From Planctomycetota bacterium (GTDB lineage Bacteria > Planctomycetota > UBA8108 > UBA1146): 45,366 bases of DNA. Below the pieces are notes generated by a model. It ran no database searches. It was not told the DNA's origin and saw nothing but the letters and a program-made list of their open reading frames with translations. The position numbers and the translations under genes were made by a program. Where the stretch lies: NCBI GenBank assembly GCA_013911165.1, contig JACETR010000015.1, forward strand, positions 1 through 45,366, given 5' to 3'. Below, piece by piece: positions 34,002 through 43,078 of this stretch (position 1 is its first letter; every line of letters begins with the position of its first letter).

Positions 34002-36128
34002 TCAATAGCCATATTTTTCAAGTAGCCATTGCTGAGCTGAGTGGGGAGTTTCATCCACAATAATTTTTGAATATTGGGTATTGGGGAGCAACTCCCAGCT
34101 TCCCTGATTGTCAGCAAGGTAGGTCTCGATTCCTTCTTCCATGACCTTGGCCTTGAGTTTCTTGGAACGGATCGGGAACACCAGTTCGAGACGTTTGAAA
34201 AAATTCCGCGGCATCCAATCAGCGCTGGCCAGATAAACCTTCTCTTGACCCTGAGCAAAAAATGCAAAAATTCTGGGGTGCTCAAGGAACCTTCCCATCA
34301 CTGACTTGATGCGTATGTTTTCCGAGATACCCGGGATTCCAGGTTTCAAAGCGCATGCCCCACGGACGACAAGATCGATCTGGACCCCGGCCTGGGAGGC
34401 ACGGTACAAGGCCTTTATCACTTCGGGTTCTATAAGCGAGTTCATTCTGGCCTTGATCCAGGCTTCCCCTCCCGCTCTAGCGTAATCTGCCTCCTCATTG
34501 ATCAGAGCCATTATTTTTTCATGGAGGTGAAAAGGTGCCTGAATCAATGAGTTCAGTTTCGCGACTTTTCCAAGCCCTGTTATCTGTTGAAAAACCTGAT
34601 GAACGTCCTCGCCGATAGCATCATCACATGTCAACAGGCCCATGTCTGTATAGGCTTTGACGGTGCCCTCATGGTAGTTTCCGGTGCCCAGATGACAGTA
34701 CCGTTTAATTTGCCCATGTTCTCTCCGAACGATCAACATGGTCTTGGCATGGGCTTTATATCCGAAAATTCCGTAGACGACAGTTACGCCCACTTCCTGA
34801 AGTCGTGTTGCCAAGTCAATATTGGCGACCTCGTCAAAACGTGCGCGCAATTCAACGACAACCGTCACTTCTTTACCGGATTTGGCGGCCTCCATAAGGG
34901 CATTAACCAACTTGGAATCTTTTGAGGTTCTATAAAGCGCAAGTTTGATTGCCAGAACATCGGGGTCGGTAGAGGCTTCCTTTACCAAGTTGATGACGGG
35001 GTCGAAGGATTGGAAAGGATGGTGCAACAGGATGTCTTTTTTACGAATGATGTCGAAGGCTGATTTGTCTGAGAGTAATGCTGCTGGCGTTGAGGGCGTA
35101 AACTTCCTGAATTTCAGGTCAGGGCGATCAACCAGATCGTAGAGCATTGCCAATCGGTGCAGATTTACAGGACCATCACAGCGATACAGGTCCTGAGGTT
35201 CCATACCAAATTGATTGAGCAGAAAGTCGACATTTTCATCAGAGCAGTTGTCAGCAACCTCAAGTCGAACCGTTTCACCAAATCTTCTTTGATCCAGCTT
35301 TCCCTGGAGTGCTTTCATGAGGTCGACAACTTCTTCTTCTTCCACCCACAGGTCACTGTTGCGGGTAACCCGAAACTGAAAGCAGCCCTTGATCTCCATC
35401 CCCGGAAAAACAATGTCAAGATTGGCGTGGATGATCGAAGACAGGAGAACAAACTCCTGCACATCTTTATCAGGGCTTGGAAGTGCAATAATCCTGGGAA
35501 GAACTCTTGGGGCCTGGACAATGGCCACGCGACTGCTTCGATGAAAAGCATCCTTGCCTTTTAGATTGATGATGAAATTCAGGCTTTTATTGGGAATATT
35601 CGGAAATGGATGTGCAGGATCGAGGCCTATCGGAGTCAAGACCGGCAAAACCTGTTCAATAAAGTATTTTCGAACCCAATCCTTCTGAGTCGCGTTCCAA
35701 CTTTGCCGACGAAGAAGGAAAACGCCCTTCTGTTCCAGTGCCGGCAACAAGTTTCGGTTTAATTCCTGATATTGTGCCTCAATCAGGGCCTTCGCCTTTT
35801 CTGAAAGAAGAGAATGTAGAGTGGATGCCTGAATACCGTCGGGTGATTTCAAGTCGACATTATAGGCAAGGTGCTCTTTCACACCCGAAACCCTGATTTC
35901 AAAAAACTCATCCAGATTGGAAGTGCAAATCGTCAGGAACCGTAATCTTTCCAGAAGTGGAAAAGATGTGTCTCTGGCAAGATCCAGAACCCGTTGGTTG
36001 AACTCCAAAAGTGACAGTTCCCGATTGATGTACAGTTGTGGATCATCAAGATTTGAATCAGTGCCGATCAATTCGCTGAGTCGAGCGGATGGGTAATCCG
36101 GGACATTACCTTCTTGATAAGAGTTCAT
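34002..36128 (-). CDS. ppk1: Polyphosphate kinase 1
   Basis: A 708-residue PPK1 that makes polyphosphate from ATP reversibly. The N-terminal domain motif YINRELSLLEFNQRVL is clear. The catalytic phospholipase D-like region has FGYKAHAKTMLIVRRE with the phospho-accepting His and RYCHLGTGNYHEGTVKAYTDMGL. The second His-bearing block is ASADWMPRNFFKRLELVFPI near the C-terminus. Length matches the family. The ATG at 36128 with an AGGA-containing leader is preferred to one five codons upstream. Its arrangement end-to-end with ppx puts synthesis and breakdown of polyphosphate in one locus. Confidence 0.96.
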   Translation of the reverse strand: MNSYQEGNVPDYPSARLSELIGTDSNLDDPQLYINRELSLLEFNQRVLDLARDTSFPLLERLRFLTICTSNLDEFFEIRVSGVKEHLAYNVDLKSPDGIQASTLHSLLSEKAKALIEAQYQELNRNLLPALEQKGVFLLRRQSWNATQKDWVRKYFIEQVLPVLTPIGLDPAHPFPNIPNKSLNFIINLKGKDAFHRSSRVAIVQAPRVLPRIIALPSPDKDVQEFVLLSSIIHANLDIVFPGMEIKGCFQFRVTRNSDLWVEEEEVVDLMKALQGKLDQRRFGETVRLEVADNCSDENVDFLLNQFGMEPQDLYRCDGPVNLHRLAMLYDLVDRPDLKFRKFTPSTPAALLSDKSAFDIIRKKDILLHHPFQSFDPVINLVKEASTDPDVLAIKLALYRTSKDSKLVNALMEAAKSGKEVTVVVELRARFDEVANIDLATRLQEVGVTVVYGIFGYKAHAKTMLIVRREHGQIKRYCHLGTGNYHEGTVKAYTDMGLLTCDDAIGEDVHQVFQQITGLGKVAKLNSLIQAPFHLHEKIMALINEEADYARAGGEAWIKARMNSLIEPEVIKALYRASQAGVQIDLVVRGACALKPGIPGISENIRIKSVMGRFLEHPRIFAFFAQGQEKVYLASADWMPRNFFKRLELVFPIRSKKLKAKVMEEGIETYLADNQGSWELLPNTQYSKIIVDETPHSAQQWLLEKYGY

Positions 36129-36309
36129 TTCTCGGTTCCTCAAGGATCAAAGTGGGCACTGACCTCAAAATAGAGTCGAAAACAGATAAAAATCATGCTC
36201 GATAGAAATCACCGGCACCTCTTACCCTATCGACTCAACAATCCCAGATATACTTGATTCTAGCAGGTTTATTTGGCGACCCGCGGGGGGGGGCCCGGAT
36301 ATGGCTGGA

Positions 36310-37110
36310 TTAACGCGAATCGCGGTAGGAGGATCCGGTGCTGGCGACCAGTGCCCTCCTGAGACTGGCGGGGAGCAGACCCAAAAGAGTCAAAAGTGAG
36401 CGATAGAAGAATCCGGGGATACAGTAGACATTGCCCCGCTCACAATCCTCGAGGGCTTCGCGGGCGACCCGGTCCGAGTTGAGCCACATGAATCCGGGGA
36501 TGCCTGACATACGCTCACGGGTACCGTTGACATCGTGGAACTCGGTCAGGGTAAAACCCGGGCACAGTGCGGTGACATTGACTCCGCTGCCCTTGCATTC
36601 TAGGGACAGGCATTCGGTAAAGAGATTCATGGCAGTTTTCACTGCGCCATAAAGGGTGTGCCCTGCGGTTCCGGGAATAAACCCGGCAAAGGATGAAACC
36701 TGAATGATGCGGCCCTTGCCCCGTTCTTTCATGCCTGGCAAAAGACGGTGGGTCAATTCGCAAACGGAGAGCAGCAGCACCTGCAGAAAGTCCTCATGCT
36801 CTTTCCAGGTCCGGGAAAGAAATGCGCCTGACAATCCGTAACCGGCGTTGTTGATCAGAACCTCGACTTCAACCCCATCCGATTCGAGTCGCTCAACCAG
36901 AGGTTCAATTTCCTCGGAGCGAGCGAGATCCACGGTTTCCACCCTGCACTGAATTCGGTGTTCCCGTTGCAACTCTTCTGCGATCGATTCGAGTCGGTCC
37001 CTGCGGCGTGCAACGAGAACCAGATCGTAACCGCGAGTGGCGAGCTCGCGGGCGAAGCTGAGACCGATTCCGGAACTGGCACCGGTGATCAGGGCGACGG
37101 GTGTAGACAT
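36310..37110 (-). CDS. Short-chain dehydrogenase/reductase
   Basis: A 266-residue SDR with cofactor motif ITGASSGIG near residue 8, an Arg-rich cofactor-specificity region suggesting NADPH (ARRRDRLE), LINNAGYG, active-site Ser in QVSSFAG and the catalytic LYGAVK Tyr-Lys pair. It belongs to the DltE/YqjQ-like group of uncertain substrate, often acting on lipids or ketones. The C-terminal segment is hydrophobic (SLLTLLGLLPASLRRALVA) and may associate with the membrane. The ATG at 37110 fits the family start; the frame stays open upstream but that part has no SDR similarity. The divergent PTP-like gene begins 168 bases away. Confidence 0.9.
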   Translation of the reverse strand: MSTPVALITGASSGIGLSFARELATRGYDLVLVARRRDRLESIAEELQREHRIQCRVETVDLARSEEIEPLVERLESDGVEVEVLINNAGYGLSGAFLSRTWKEHEDFLQVLLLSVCELTHRLLPGMKERGKGRIIQVSSFAGFIPGTAGHTLYGAVKTAMNLFTECLSLECKGSGVNVTALCPGFTLTEFHDVNGTRERMSGIPGFMWLNSDRVAREALEDCERGNVYCIPGFFYRSLLTLLGLLPASLRRALVASTGSSYRDSR

Positions 37111-37277
37111 GGAAACCCCAATTCTGAAATGCGGGTCGGGAATCGAACTCCGGAAGCGGGCGATTCCGGCGGAGAGTTCTGGTCTCCCCCCGATCTGTCT
37201 GGCAATTTGCTCTCTGGGTGACGTTGCAGGGGAAATCTCCAACGATTCAGAGGACTGTCAAGGAAACGGTTTAACCG

Positions 37278-37868
37278 ATGCTGAGTGGAATCTACAGACA
37301 CCTCTTTCGGTCAAACCTGCACCCCCTCGATCCGCCCCATGTCTGGCGGATTGCCCGTGGCTCAGGATCGGCGCGCTGGTTTGAGGGAGTTTTGAAGTCC
37401 CTGAAGATACGAACCGCCATCGATCTTCGTCGTCCCGAATCTTCTGATGGTGCCCGCGGAGAGATCGACTTCTCGGGTTTGGGAGTGACTTATCACAACC
37501 TTCACTTGAGATCGTCCCGATTGCCAAGGCCGGAAGCGGTAGCCCGTTACCTGGAACTGCTTCGCACCTGCGAACGGCCCCTGTTGCTCTATTGCAAAAG
37601 GGGGAAGGACAAGACCGGGTTTGGCTCTGCCCTGTATCGCCATGTCTGTCTGGGGGAGAGCCTGGAAGAGTCGTGGCAGGAGCTGCGGCGGATTCCCTAT
37701 GGTCATCGAAAGCGGGGGCATGAAGGCCCCCATGATTTCAAGGCTTTACTGGATCAGCACCGCGCTGCCAATCTGGATCAACGGGATCTGGATCAATGGG
37801 TGAGAGAGGTTTACCCGGCGATCTTTGAAGATCTCACCGGAGAGCCTGCTGTGATCGACAAGCCCTGA
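37278..37868 (+). CDS. Tyrosine-phosphatase-like protein with altered active-site signature
   Basis: A 196-residue protein of the dual-specificity/Siw14-like phosphatase fold. The AIDLRRPES stretch near residue 47 and the P-loop region are recognisable. The signature that should read H-C-x5-R is YCKRGKDKTG: the nucleophile Cys106 is kept, but His is Tyr and the invariant Arg (position 112) is Lys, encoded AAG. The Asp ahead of it (GKD) is present as in the HCxxGKDRTG subfamily. Loss of the phosphate-binding Arg usually abolishes or strongly lowers catalysis, so it may be a pseudo-phosphatase or a binding protein. There is no signal peptide. AAGGAAA precedes the ATG. Confidence 0.75.
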   Translation: MLSGIYRHLFRSNLHPLDPPHVWRIARGSGSARWFEGVLKSLKIRTAIDLRRPESSDGARGEIDFSGLGVTYHNLHLRSSRLPRPEAVARYLELLRTCERPLLLYCKRGKDKTGFGSALYRHVCLGESLEESWQELRRIPYGHRKRGHEGPHDFKALLDQHRAANLDQRDLDQWVREVYPAIFEDLTGEPAVIDKP

Positions 37869-37889
37869 GTGCATCCCTTCTCTGTTCTC

Positions 37890-37932
37890 CATAAAAAACC
37901 AGGGCCACCGGACGTTGCATCCGGAGGCCCTG
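37890..37932 (-). terminator. Hairpin terminator downstream of the PTP-like gene, T-tract on minus strand
   Basis: A 13-position stem with one A-A mismatch (37900-37912 with 37920-37932) and a 7-base loop. The T-tract (GTTTTTTATG) is on the minus strand, so it ends leftward transcripts, from the histidine-phosphatase gene or an independent small transcript. It may also stop the rightward PTP-like gene 31 bases upstream. Confidence 0.7.
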
Positions 37933-38124
37933 CGAGGAGGTGTGTGCATTTTGAACAAGGGTTGGGGGGGATCGCCAGCCCGCCTTCGGCGCCCCCCCTC
38001 CCCATGACCTTAGATCCGGTCGGGACAGGGGGTCGGACAGGTATTTTCAAAAAAAAACCTGATTAGGCGAATTCTGTGTCTATTGGCCGATTGGCGTCAT
38101 TCTGGCACAAGGGGAATCAGTGTC

Positions 38125-38613
38125 TCAATCGCAGGAGGCACCAAATCTGAGTTCCAGAGTTTGGCCGTTTCGCTGATCCCGGGATTCCCCGGGTTGCCAG
38201 CTGACCACGTATAAACGGTCGAAGATATGTCCTGGGATCCACGGCTGGCCTGACAGCATCTCCATGCCGGAAATCTCGCCACCCGCTTCCTCGACGAAGA
38301 GGGGAACGGTGTTTTGGTGACCACAGATGACGATGGTTTCACCCGCTTCCACTTCACTGACGATTCTTCGCCAGCGGGGGGCGTCTTCTGCAGAAATCGT
38401 CTCGATTCCGGTGCCACTGATTTCAGACAGGGGTTCGAGGGTTTGCCGGGTGCGGATGTATTCGGTGCAATACATCCGGTGGATAGGGGCCCCTTTGAGC
38501 AGTTGGGACAGATCCCTCGCTCTTTGGCGCCCCTGTTCAGTCAGATCCGGATCTGCTCCGATACCCTTCTCGGCGTGGCGCAATACGATCATCGTGCAGG
38601 GTTTAGGGTTCAT
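38125..38613 (-). CDS. Histidine phosphatase superfamily protein
   Basis: A 162-residue member of the phosphoglycerate-mutase-like (SixA/CobC) superfamily. It has the catalytic RHAEKG motif with His near residue 12, the DLTEQGRQRARDLSQLL block and the second His in IVICGHQNTVPL. Length fits the short phosphohistidine or sugar-phosphate phosphatases. The start at 38613 follows AAGGA with good spacing; the upstream in-frame ATG at 38667 is less likely. Substrate unknown. Confidence 0.85.
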   Translation of the reverse strand: MNPKPCTMIVLRHAEKGIGADPDLTEQGRQRARDLSQLLKGAPIHRMYCTEYIRTRQTLEPLSEISGTGIETISAEDAPRWRRIVSEVEAGETIVICGHQNTVPLFVEEAGGEISGMEMLSGQPWIPGHIFDRLYVVSWQPGESRDQRNGQTLELRFGASCD

Positions 38614-38769
38614 GCTGTTCCTTCTCACCAGTGAAGAAGTTGCCAAATTAAGCGATTTTTCCTTCAAAACTTTGCGAAAAATGGCTTAATTACGCCGCAC
38701 TCATATGCCCCGATTCCAGCCGGGAAAGAAGGCTGGTTATTCCACCCCGTTTTGGTGGGGAGAATCAAA

Positions 38770-39735
38770 ATGAAAACATGGATCCTCTATAGACTGAATG
38801 GCAATCAGATCAGTTCTGAGTTCTACGAAGTCAATCGCTTGCGGGAAGTCGGCTCTGCCAGAGGTTTTGACCTCGAAGTGATTTCACCGGAACAGGTCGA
38901 ACTGATCGTGACTCGGGATGACCCCAAGTCGATTCGAGTCGACGGTTCAGTGGTCACTCTTCCTGATGTTCTCTTGCCTCGGATGGGAGCAGGAACCACC
39001 TACTTTGCATTGTCGGTGATTCGGCAGCTGGAACGGTTTGGGGTTCCAACCTATAACGCCTCGACCGCGATCGAGACGGTGAAAGACAAGTTGCATACCC
39101 ATCAGGTTCTTTCAGCAGCCAAGTTGCCGATTCCCAGAACCATGTTGGCCAAATTCCCCATCGATCTCGATTTGGTTGGAAGTGTCCTGAATTTTCCGTT
39201 GGTCGTCAAAACTCTCTCTGGATCACAGGGGAGTGGTGTCTTCCTGTGTGAATCCCGCTCCAATTTCAGGGATCTGATGGAGTTGATTCAGGCTACCCAG
39301 GCCAACGCCAACTTCATCTTCCAGGAGTTTGTGGCAGCCAGCCGCGGTTCAGACATTCGCGTGCTGGTGATTGGAGGAAGAGTTGTTGCAGCCATGGAAA
39401 GAACGTCCCAGGGTGATGACTTCAAGGCCAACTTTTCCCAGGGGGGGTCTGTCCGGGAGTTTGCCATCGATCGGGAAGCGGAGTGGTTGGCTTTGGAGAG
39501 TGCAAGATTGCTGGGCCTCGATATCGCCGGAATCGACCTGCTGAAAGACGAGGATGGATACAAAATCTGCGAGGCCAACTCTTCGCCGGGATTTGAAGGC
39601 ATTGAATCATGCTGCGACGTCGATGTAGCCTCTGAGATCTTCCAATTCATTGAGTTGCGACTTCACGGCACGCGCAGCAAACCGCAAATCACGTTGCCCA
39701 AGTCTGCTCCCGGCTTGGTAAAGTCTGAAGAGTAA
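38770..39735 (+). CDS. RimK-type ATP-grasp ligase
   Basis: A 321-residue ATP-grasp enzyme that should form an amide bond between a carboxylate and an amino compound using ATP, as RimK and related alpha-L-glutamate ligases do. Visible features are the preATP-grasp domain, the ATP-binding Lys in FPLVVKTLSGSQGSGV (near residue 145), the hinge FIFQEFVAASRGSDIRVLVIGG, and the metal-binding IAGIDLLKDEDGYKICEANSSPGFEGIE. GGGGAG precedes the ATG at 38770; an in-frame start at 38752 is upstream of it. YchF follows within 52 bases. The acceptor substrate cannot be assigned. Confidence 0.87.
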   Translation: MKTWILYRLNGNQISSEFYEVNRLREVGSARGFDLEVISPEQVELIVTRDDPKSIRVDGSVVTLPDVLLPRMGAGTTYFALSVIRQLERFGVPTYNASTAIETVKDKLHTHQVLSAAKLPIPRTMLAKFPIDLDLVGSVLNFPLVVKTLSGSQGSGVFLCESRSNFRDLMELIQATQANANFIFQEFVAASRGSDIRVLVIGGRVVAAMERTSQGDDFKANFSQGGSVREFAIDREAEWLALESARLLGLDIAGIDLLKDEDGYKICEANSSPGFEGIESCCDVDVASEIFQFIELRLHGTRSKPQITLPKSAPGLVKSEE

Positions 39736-39786
39736 TCAATTTCCGGTCCAGTTGACCGGGAAGTCCCAAGGAGTTCAGGAGGCCTG

Positions 39787-40893
39787 ATGGAAGCTGGTAT
39801 CGTTGGTTTGCCCAATGTAGGCAAATCCACATTGTTCAATGCGCTGACATCGGCGGGTGCCCATGCGGCGAACTACCCGTTTGCGACCATCGAGCCCAAT
39901 GTGGGAGTGGTGCCGATTCCCGATCCGCGATTGGCCACTCTGGAAGAGCATATTCCGACCCAGAAGGTGATCCCCGCATCCCTGAAGATCGTCGATATCG
40001 CGGGTCTGGTGCGTGGAGCCAGTACCGGTGAGGGACTGGGTAACCAGTTCCTGAGTCACATTCGTGAAACCGATGCCATCGTTCAGGTCGTGCGTTGCTT
40101 CGAAGAAGCCCCCGGCGGTGAAGAGATCACCCACGTGGATGGCACCATCGATCCCCTGAGGGATATCGAAACCATCGAGATCGAATTGGTGCTCGCCGAT
40201 TTGCAAACGGTGGAGGGATCCCTCGAGAAGGCGAAACGCTCGGCACGCAGTCAGGAAGAAGAAGCGCTCTTGCGTCTGGAGCTTCTGGAGAAGTTGCATC
40301 CGGTTCTGGCAGAGGGGCGTCCTGCCCGCGAAGCGGACATCGGCAGTAACCCCAAGTCACCGGGACTGCTCAAGGGATTGGGACTGATCACCACCAAACC
40401 GCAGATGTTTGTGATGAATGTCAGTGACGACGATGTTTTGGGCGAGGGCCCTCTGGCCCAGAAGGTTCGTGAGCTGGCGGAGGAGCGCGGCAGTGAAGCG
40501 GTTCCGGTTTGCGCCCGCATCGAGGAAGAGCTCTCGGAATTGGACGAATCGGATCGACTTGAGATGCTGACCGATTACGGCATGGATGAGCCGGCTTTAG
40601 CCAAGCTGGCCCGGGCTGTTTATTCCCTGTTGGGGCAGCAATCCTTCTACACCGCCGGCGAGAAAGAGATCCGAGCCTGGACCGTGCATCAGGGGGCTTC
40701 GGCTCCGGAAGCCGCCGGGGTCATCCATACAGACTTCCAACGCGGATTCATTCGTGCAGAAATATTCTCGGTCGCCGATCTTCAGGAGTATGGCAGTGAG
40801 AAGTCGATTCGCGAAGCGGGCAAGTTGCGGGTGGAAGGCAAGGATTACCTCATGCAGGATGCGGACGTCTGCCACTTCCTGTTCAACGTCTGA
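39787..40893 (+). CDS. ychF: Redox-responsive GTPase/ATPase YchF (OLA1 family)
   Basis: A 368-residue universally conserved Obg-type P-loop NTPase associated with ribosomes and stress. The P-loop [15 protein letters not shown] is at residue 7 and the G3 motif in [11 protein letters not shown]. The NxxD-like position (MNVSDDD) fits the altered G4 that makes YchF prefer ATP. The C-terminal TGS domain includes [15 protein letters not shown] and [10 protein letters not shown]. Length is normal. An AAGGAG site lies about 15 bases ahead of the ATG, with AGGAGG closer. Confidence 0.97.
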   Translation: MEAGIVGLPNVGKSTLFNALTSAGAHAANYPFATIEPNVGVVPIPDPRLATLEEHIPTQKVIPASLKIVDIAGLVRGASTGEGLGNQFLSHIRETDAIVQVVRCFEEAPGGEEITHVDGTIDPLRDIETIEIELVLADLQTVEGSLEKAKRSARSQEEEALLRLELLEKLHPVLAEGRPAREADIGSNPKSPGLLKGLGLITTKPQMFVMNVSDDDVLGEGPLAQKVRELAEERGSEAVPVCARIEEELSELDESDRLEMLTDYGMDEPALAKLARAVYSLLGQQSFYTAGEKEIRAWTVHQGASAPEAAGVIHTDFQRGFIRAEIFSVADLQEYGSEKSIREAGKLRVEGKDYLMQDADVCHFLFNV

Positions 40894-40907
40894 TTCGAGG
40901 GCTGTCG

Positions 40908-41138
40908 ATGAATGAAGTCCCCAGTGTGTTTATGATCCTGTGGCTCACACTGAGGGGCAGGCGAGACGACGTCTTGGAGATGGCCGAATGGGTCTCCCAA
41001 TCGAATGGCACCCTTTCCACTCCGGTTCAATGGGCCATCAATTACGGATATCAATTCTGGTTTCTGATTTTCGCCAGCATTCTGTTTGTTCTTTACAGGT
41101 TGCTGAGCAAAAGAAGAGAAACTGCGTCCGAAGGATGA
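40908..41138 (+). CDS. Small single-pass membrane protein, unknown function
   Basis: A 76-residue protein with one strong membrane helix (about residues 49-64, FWFLIFASILFVLYRLL) followed by a basic C-terminus, and a weaker hydrophobic stretch at the N-terminus. It follows ychF by 14 bases with a modest GAGG, so co-transcription is likely. No family recognised. It could be a chance ORF, but the clean membrane helix and ribosome-binding position argue for a real gene. Confidence 0.5.
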   Translation: MNEVPSVFMILWLTLRGRRDDVLEMAEWVSQSNGTLSTPVQWAINYGYQFWFLIFASILFVLYRLLSKRRETASEG

Positions 41139-41169
41139 ACGGGATCTCCCGTCAGCCGCTGCAGTGCGA

Positions 41170-41742
41170 TCAGGATTCAGTCCGCTTGCGTCTCTGCCAC
41201 CGGAACCAGCCATAAGCAAGACCTCCGACCAACAGTATCGGCAGCAGAGGTTGTGCTGTTCTCCACGCCTTGATCCACATGGAAGTGTTGTCTTGGACTT
41301 CACCGGGATTGGCAGATTTCTCAAGAATGGCGTATCCGTTGGGCGCGAGGACCGGGTAGACGGTGGTGCCGTCGTCAAGTTTGGCCGCTGCTTCCAGGTG
41401 CGCCCGGACCCGGTCACCGGTATCGGGGATGGGAAACTGACTGGGTCCGCAGAGGATCATCGTCGACCCATCAGCCGTGTTGAACGTGGTGACGATCTCA
41501 GTCGCAGAAAGCTCACCCTTCTCCAATTTTGAAACCTGCATGCGAACCTGCCACAGATAGATGCCACTGTTCACATCACTTGCCATCATCGCTTTTTCCA
41601 TCGACAGGATTTCACCGACTGCGATGATCTCAGAGGAAGCGATCAGTTGCTCTGCTGAATACGGTGCCTTGCTCGCTTCGAGGGTGGGCGAGGCCAAGGA
41701 AGCCAGCAGTGCCAGAATCAGGTAAACGCTTCGCTGAATCAT
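41170..41742 (-). CDS. Secreted protein with C-terminal membrane anchor, unknown function
   Basis: A 190-residue protein with a signal peptide (about 1-23, TLEAS), a soluble domain of some 130 residues, and a C-terminal membrane helix (LLPILLVGGLAYGWFRW) followed by RRKR, so it should be anchored with the domain outside the cytoplasm. The soluble part (SSEIIAVGEILSME..., DTGDRVRAHLEAAAKL, VYPVLAPNGYAI) looks beta-rich. Its ATG overlaps the stop of the esterase gene (TAATG), showing coupling. Function unknown. Confidence 0.75.
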   Translation of the reverse strand: MIQRSVYLILALLASLASPTLEASKAPYSAEQLIASSEIIAVGEILSMEKAMMASDVNSGIYLWQVRMQVSKLEKGELSATEIVTTFNTADGSTMILCGPSQFPIPDTGDRVRAHLEAAAKLDDGTTVYPVLAPNGYAILEKSANPGEVQDNTSMWIKAWRTAQPLLPILLVGGLAYGWFRWQRRKRTES

Positions 41743-43040
41743 TACTCCTGCTTCATCCGGGTTCCGATCTGCTCCATCGATTTCATCTCTGTGCCATCCG
41801 GCAACACATTGAACATGTCAAAGCGGAATTGATCTTCAGAGAGGATGGTTTCGACCGCCCGCATCCTGGAATCCAGACCGGTCATGGGGTCGGTCAGTGT
41901 CCATGTCCACTCGATCACCGGCGGCATATTGATCCCTCTTTCGGTTGTTTTCCCGATCCCCGTTGCGATGCCGGTACCAAAACTGTCGATCCAGGAAGAG
42001 ACATAGGACTGCTTGGCGTTGTCAAAGCCGATGAATCCCCGCGCTTCGAAGGGCATGCCGTTGTAGTCCATCGGCAGCACTCGCTGGAGCAGGTAGCGGC
42101 CACCCATCGTCAGCTCGTATTCAGTGACCATTGTGGTTTCGACCGGTTCCTGGTCCGGGGCCATCCACTGCCGATTCTGCATCTTCCAGCGGCCGACCCG
42201 CTGCTTCAGGAACTCGTGCTCCTGGCCCGGAGTCATGAACTCCATCCATTTCTGCATCGGATCGACTGTGTCAGCATTTGTTTTGGATTGCTCGAAGATC
42301 CAATCCCACAGTTCCATGTCGCCGTAGGTCAGTCTGAAAATGTTGTGTCCTGCACCCGGGTGCTCGGTGTACTTCACATTGCCGTCGACAGCCTTGAGAG
42401 CTTCGACCATGACTCTGGAGCGTTCTGCAGGAATGACACGGTCGTTTTCACCGTGGAAAACCCACGTCGGAACATCCTTGAAAGAAGCAGCAGAGGCAGG
42501 GTCTCCCCCTCCGCAAAGGGGAACCGCTGCGGCGAAGAGGTCCGGCCTTTTGGCGATGATGCCGAAGGTGCCGATCCCGCCCATCGACTGCCCGGTGACG
42601 TAGATGCGATTAGCGTCGATGGGTGAACTCTGGATCATGCCTTCGATCAGGGCGATGACGTCAGGAATCCTCTCCGGACGATCGAGCCAACTCTCCTCCT
42701 CCCAGGATCCTGGTTTCGCCCACACTGCTTGCCTGCCTGAAACGGGAGCGATGACGAAGCAGGGGAATTTTTCGCGCATCTCATCCCTGGCCAGCACATC
42801 CGCGGCCACCGACTTGCCACCCCTTCCATGGAGGACGACGACGAGGGGGTACTTCTGATCGATCCGCAGGTCTTGGGGAATCATGATCTGGTAGGAAAGG
42901 GCTCCGCCATCCGGGTTGGTGTAATAAGCCTGTTTGAAGTAGGGGCTGCTGACCGGGACATCCTGTGCGCTGATCAACAATGGAGATCCCAGGAAGCACA
43001 GACACATCAACACGATGGAAAAGGATGACACAGGTTTCAT
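41742..43040 (-). CDS. Secreted alpha/beta-hydrolase fused to a DUF1579 domain
   Basis: A 432-residue exported protein. The signal peptide is about 1-25. The alpha/beta-hydrolase of the LpqC/poly(3-hydroxybutyrate) depolymerase/phospholipase-type has YPLVVVLHGRGG oxyanion region near residue 68, nucleophile GQSMGG (Ser near 153), Asp in WVFHGENDRVIP and His in GAGHNIF. After about residue 270 comes a DUF1579 domain (QRVGRWKMQNRQWM..., TMGGRYLLQ..., GFIGFDNAKQ), a lipocalin-like beta-barrel of unknown ligand. I chose 43040 because the signal peptide begins there after GAGGA; an ATG at 43082 overlapping the amidase stop (ATGA) is the alternative. The third gene of a four-gene minus-strand operon. 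Confidence 0.85.
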   Translation of the reverse strand: MKPVSSFSIVLMCLCFLGSPLLISAQDVPVSSPYFKQAYYTNPDGGALSYQIMIPQDLRIDQKYPLVVVLHGRGGKSVAADVLARDEMREKFPCFVIAPVSGRQAVWAKPGSWEEESWLDRPERIPDVIALIEGMIQSSPIDANRIYVTGQSMGGIGTFGIIAKRPDLFAAAVPLCGGGDPASAASFKDVPTWVFHGENDRVIPAERSRVMVEALKAVDGNVKYTEHPGAGHNIFRLTYGDMELWDWIFEQSKTNADTVDPMQKWMEFMTPGQEHEFLKQRVGRWKMQNRQWMAPDQEPVETTMVTEYELTMGGRYLLQRVLPMDYNGMPFEARGFIGFDNAKQSYVSSWIDSFGTGIATGIGKTTERGINMPPVIEWTWTLTDPMTGLDSRMRAVETILSEDQFRFDMFNVLPDGTEMKSMEQIGTRMKQE

Positions 43041-43078
43041 TTCACGATCCTCATCAAGCTCGGGTATGGACACCACAT

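Noticed and set aside
36285..36293. Run of nine G residues as a phase-variable tract
   Set aside because: It lies between the stop codons and starts of neighbouring genes, beyond the dehydrogenase stop, not in a coding region or a visible promoter; it could equally be a sequencing artefact.
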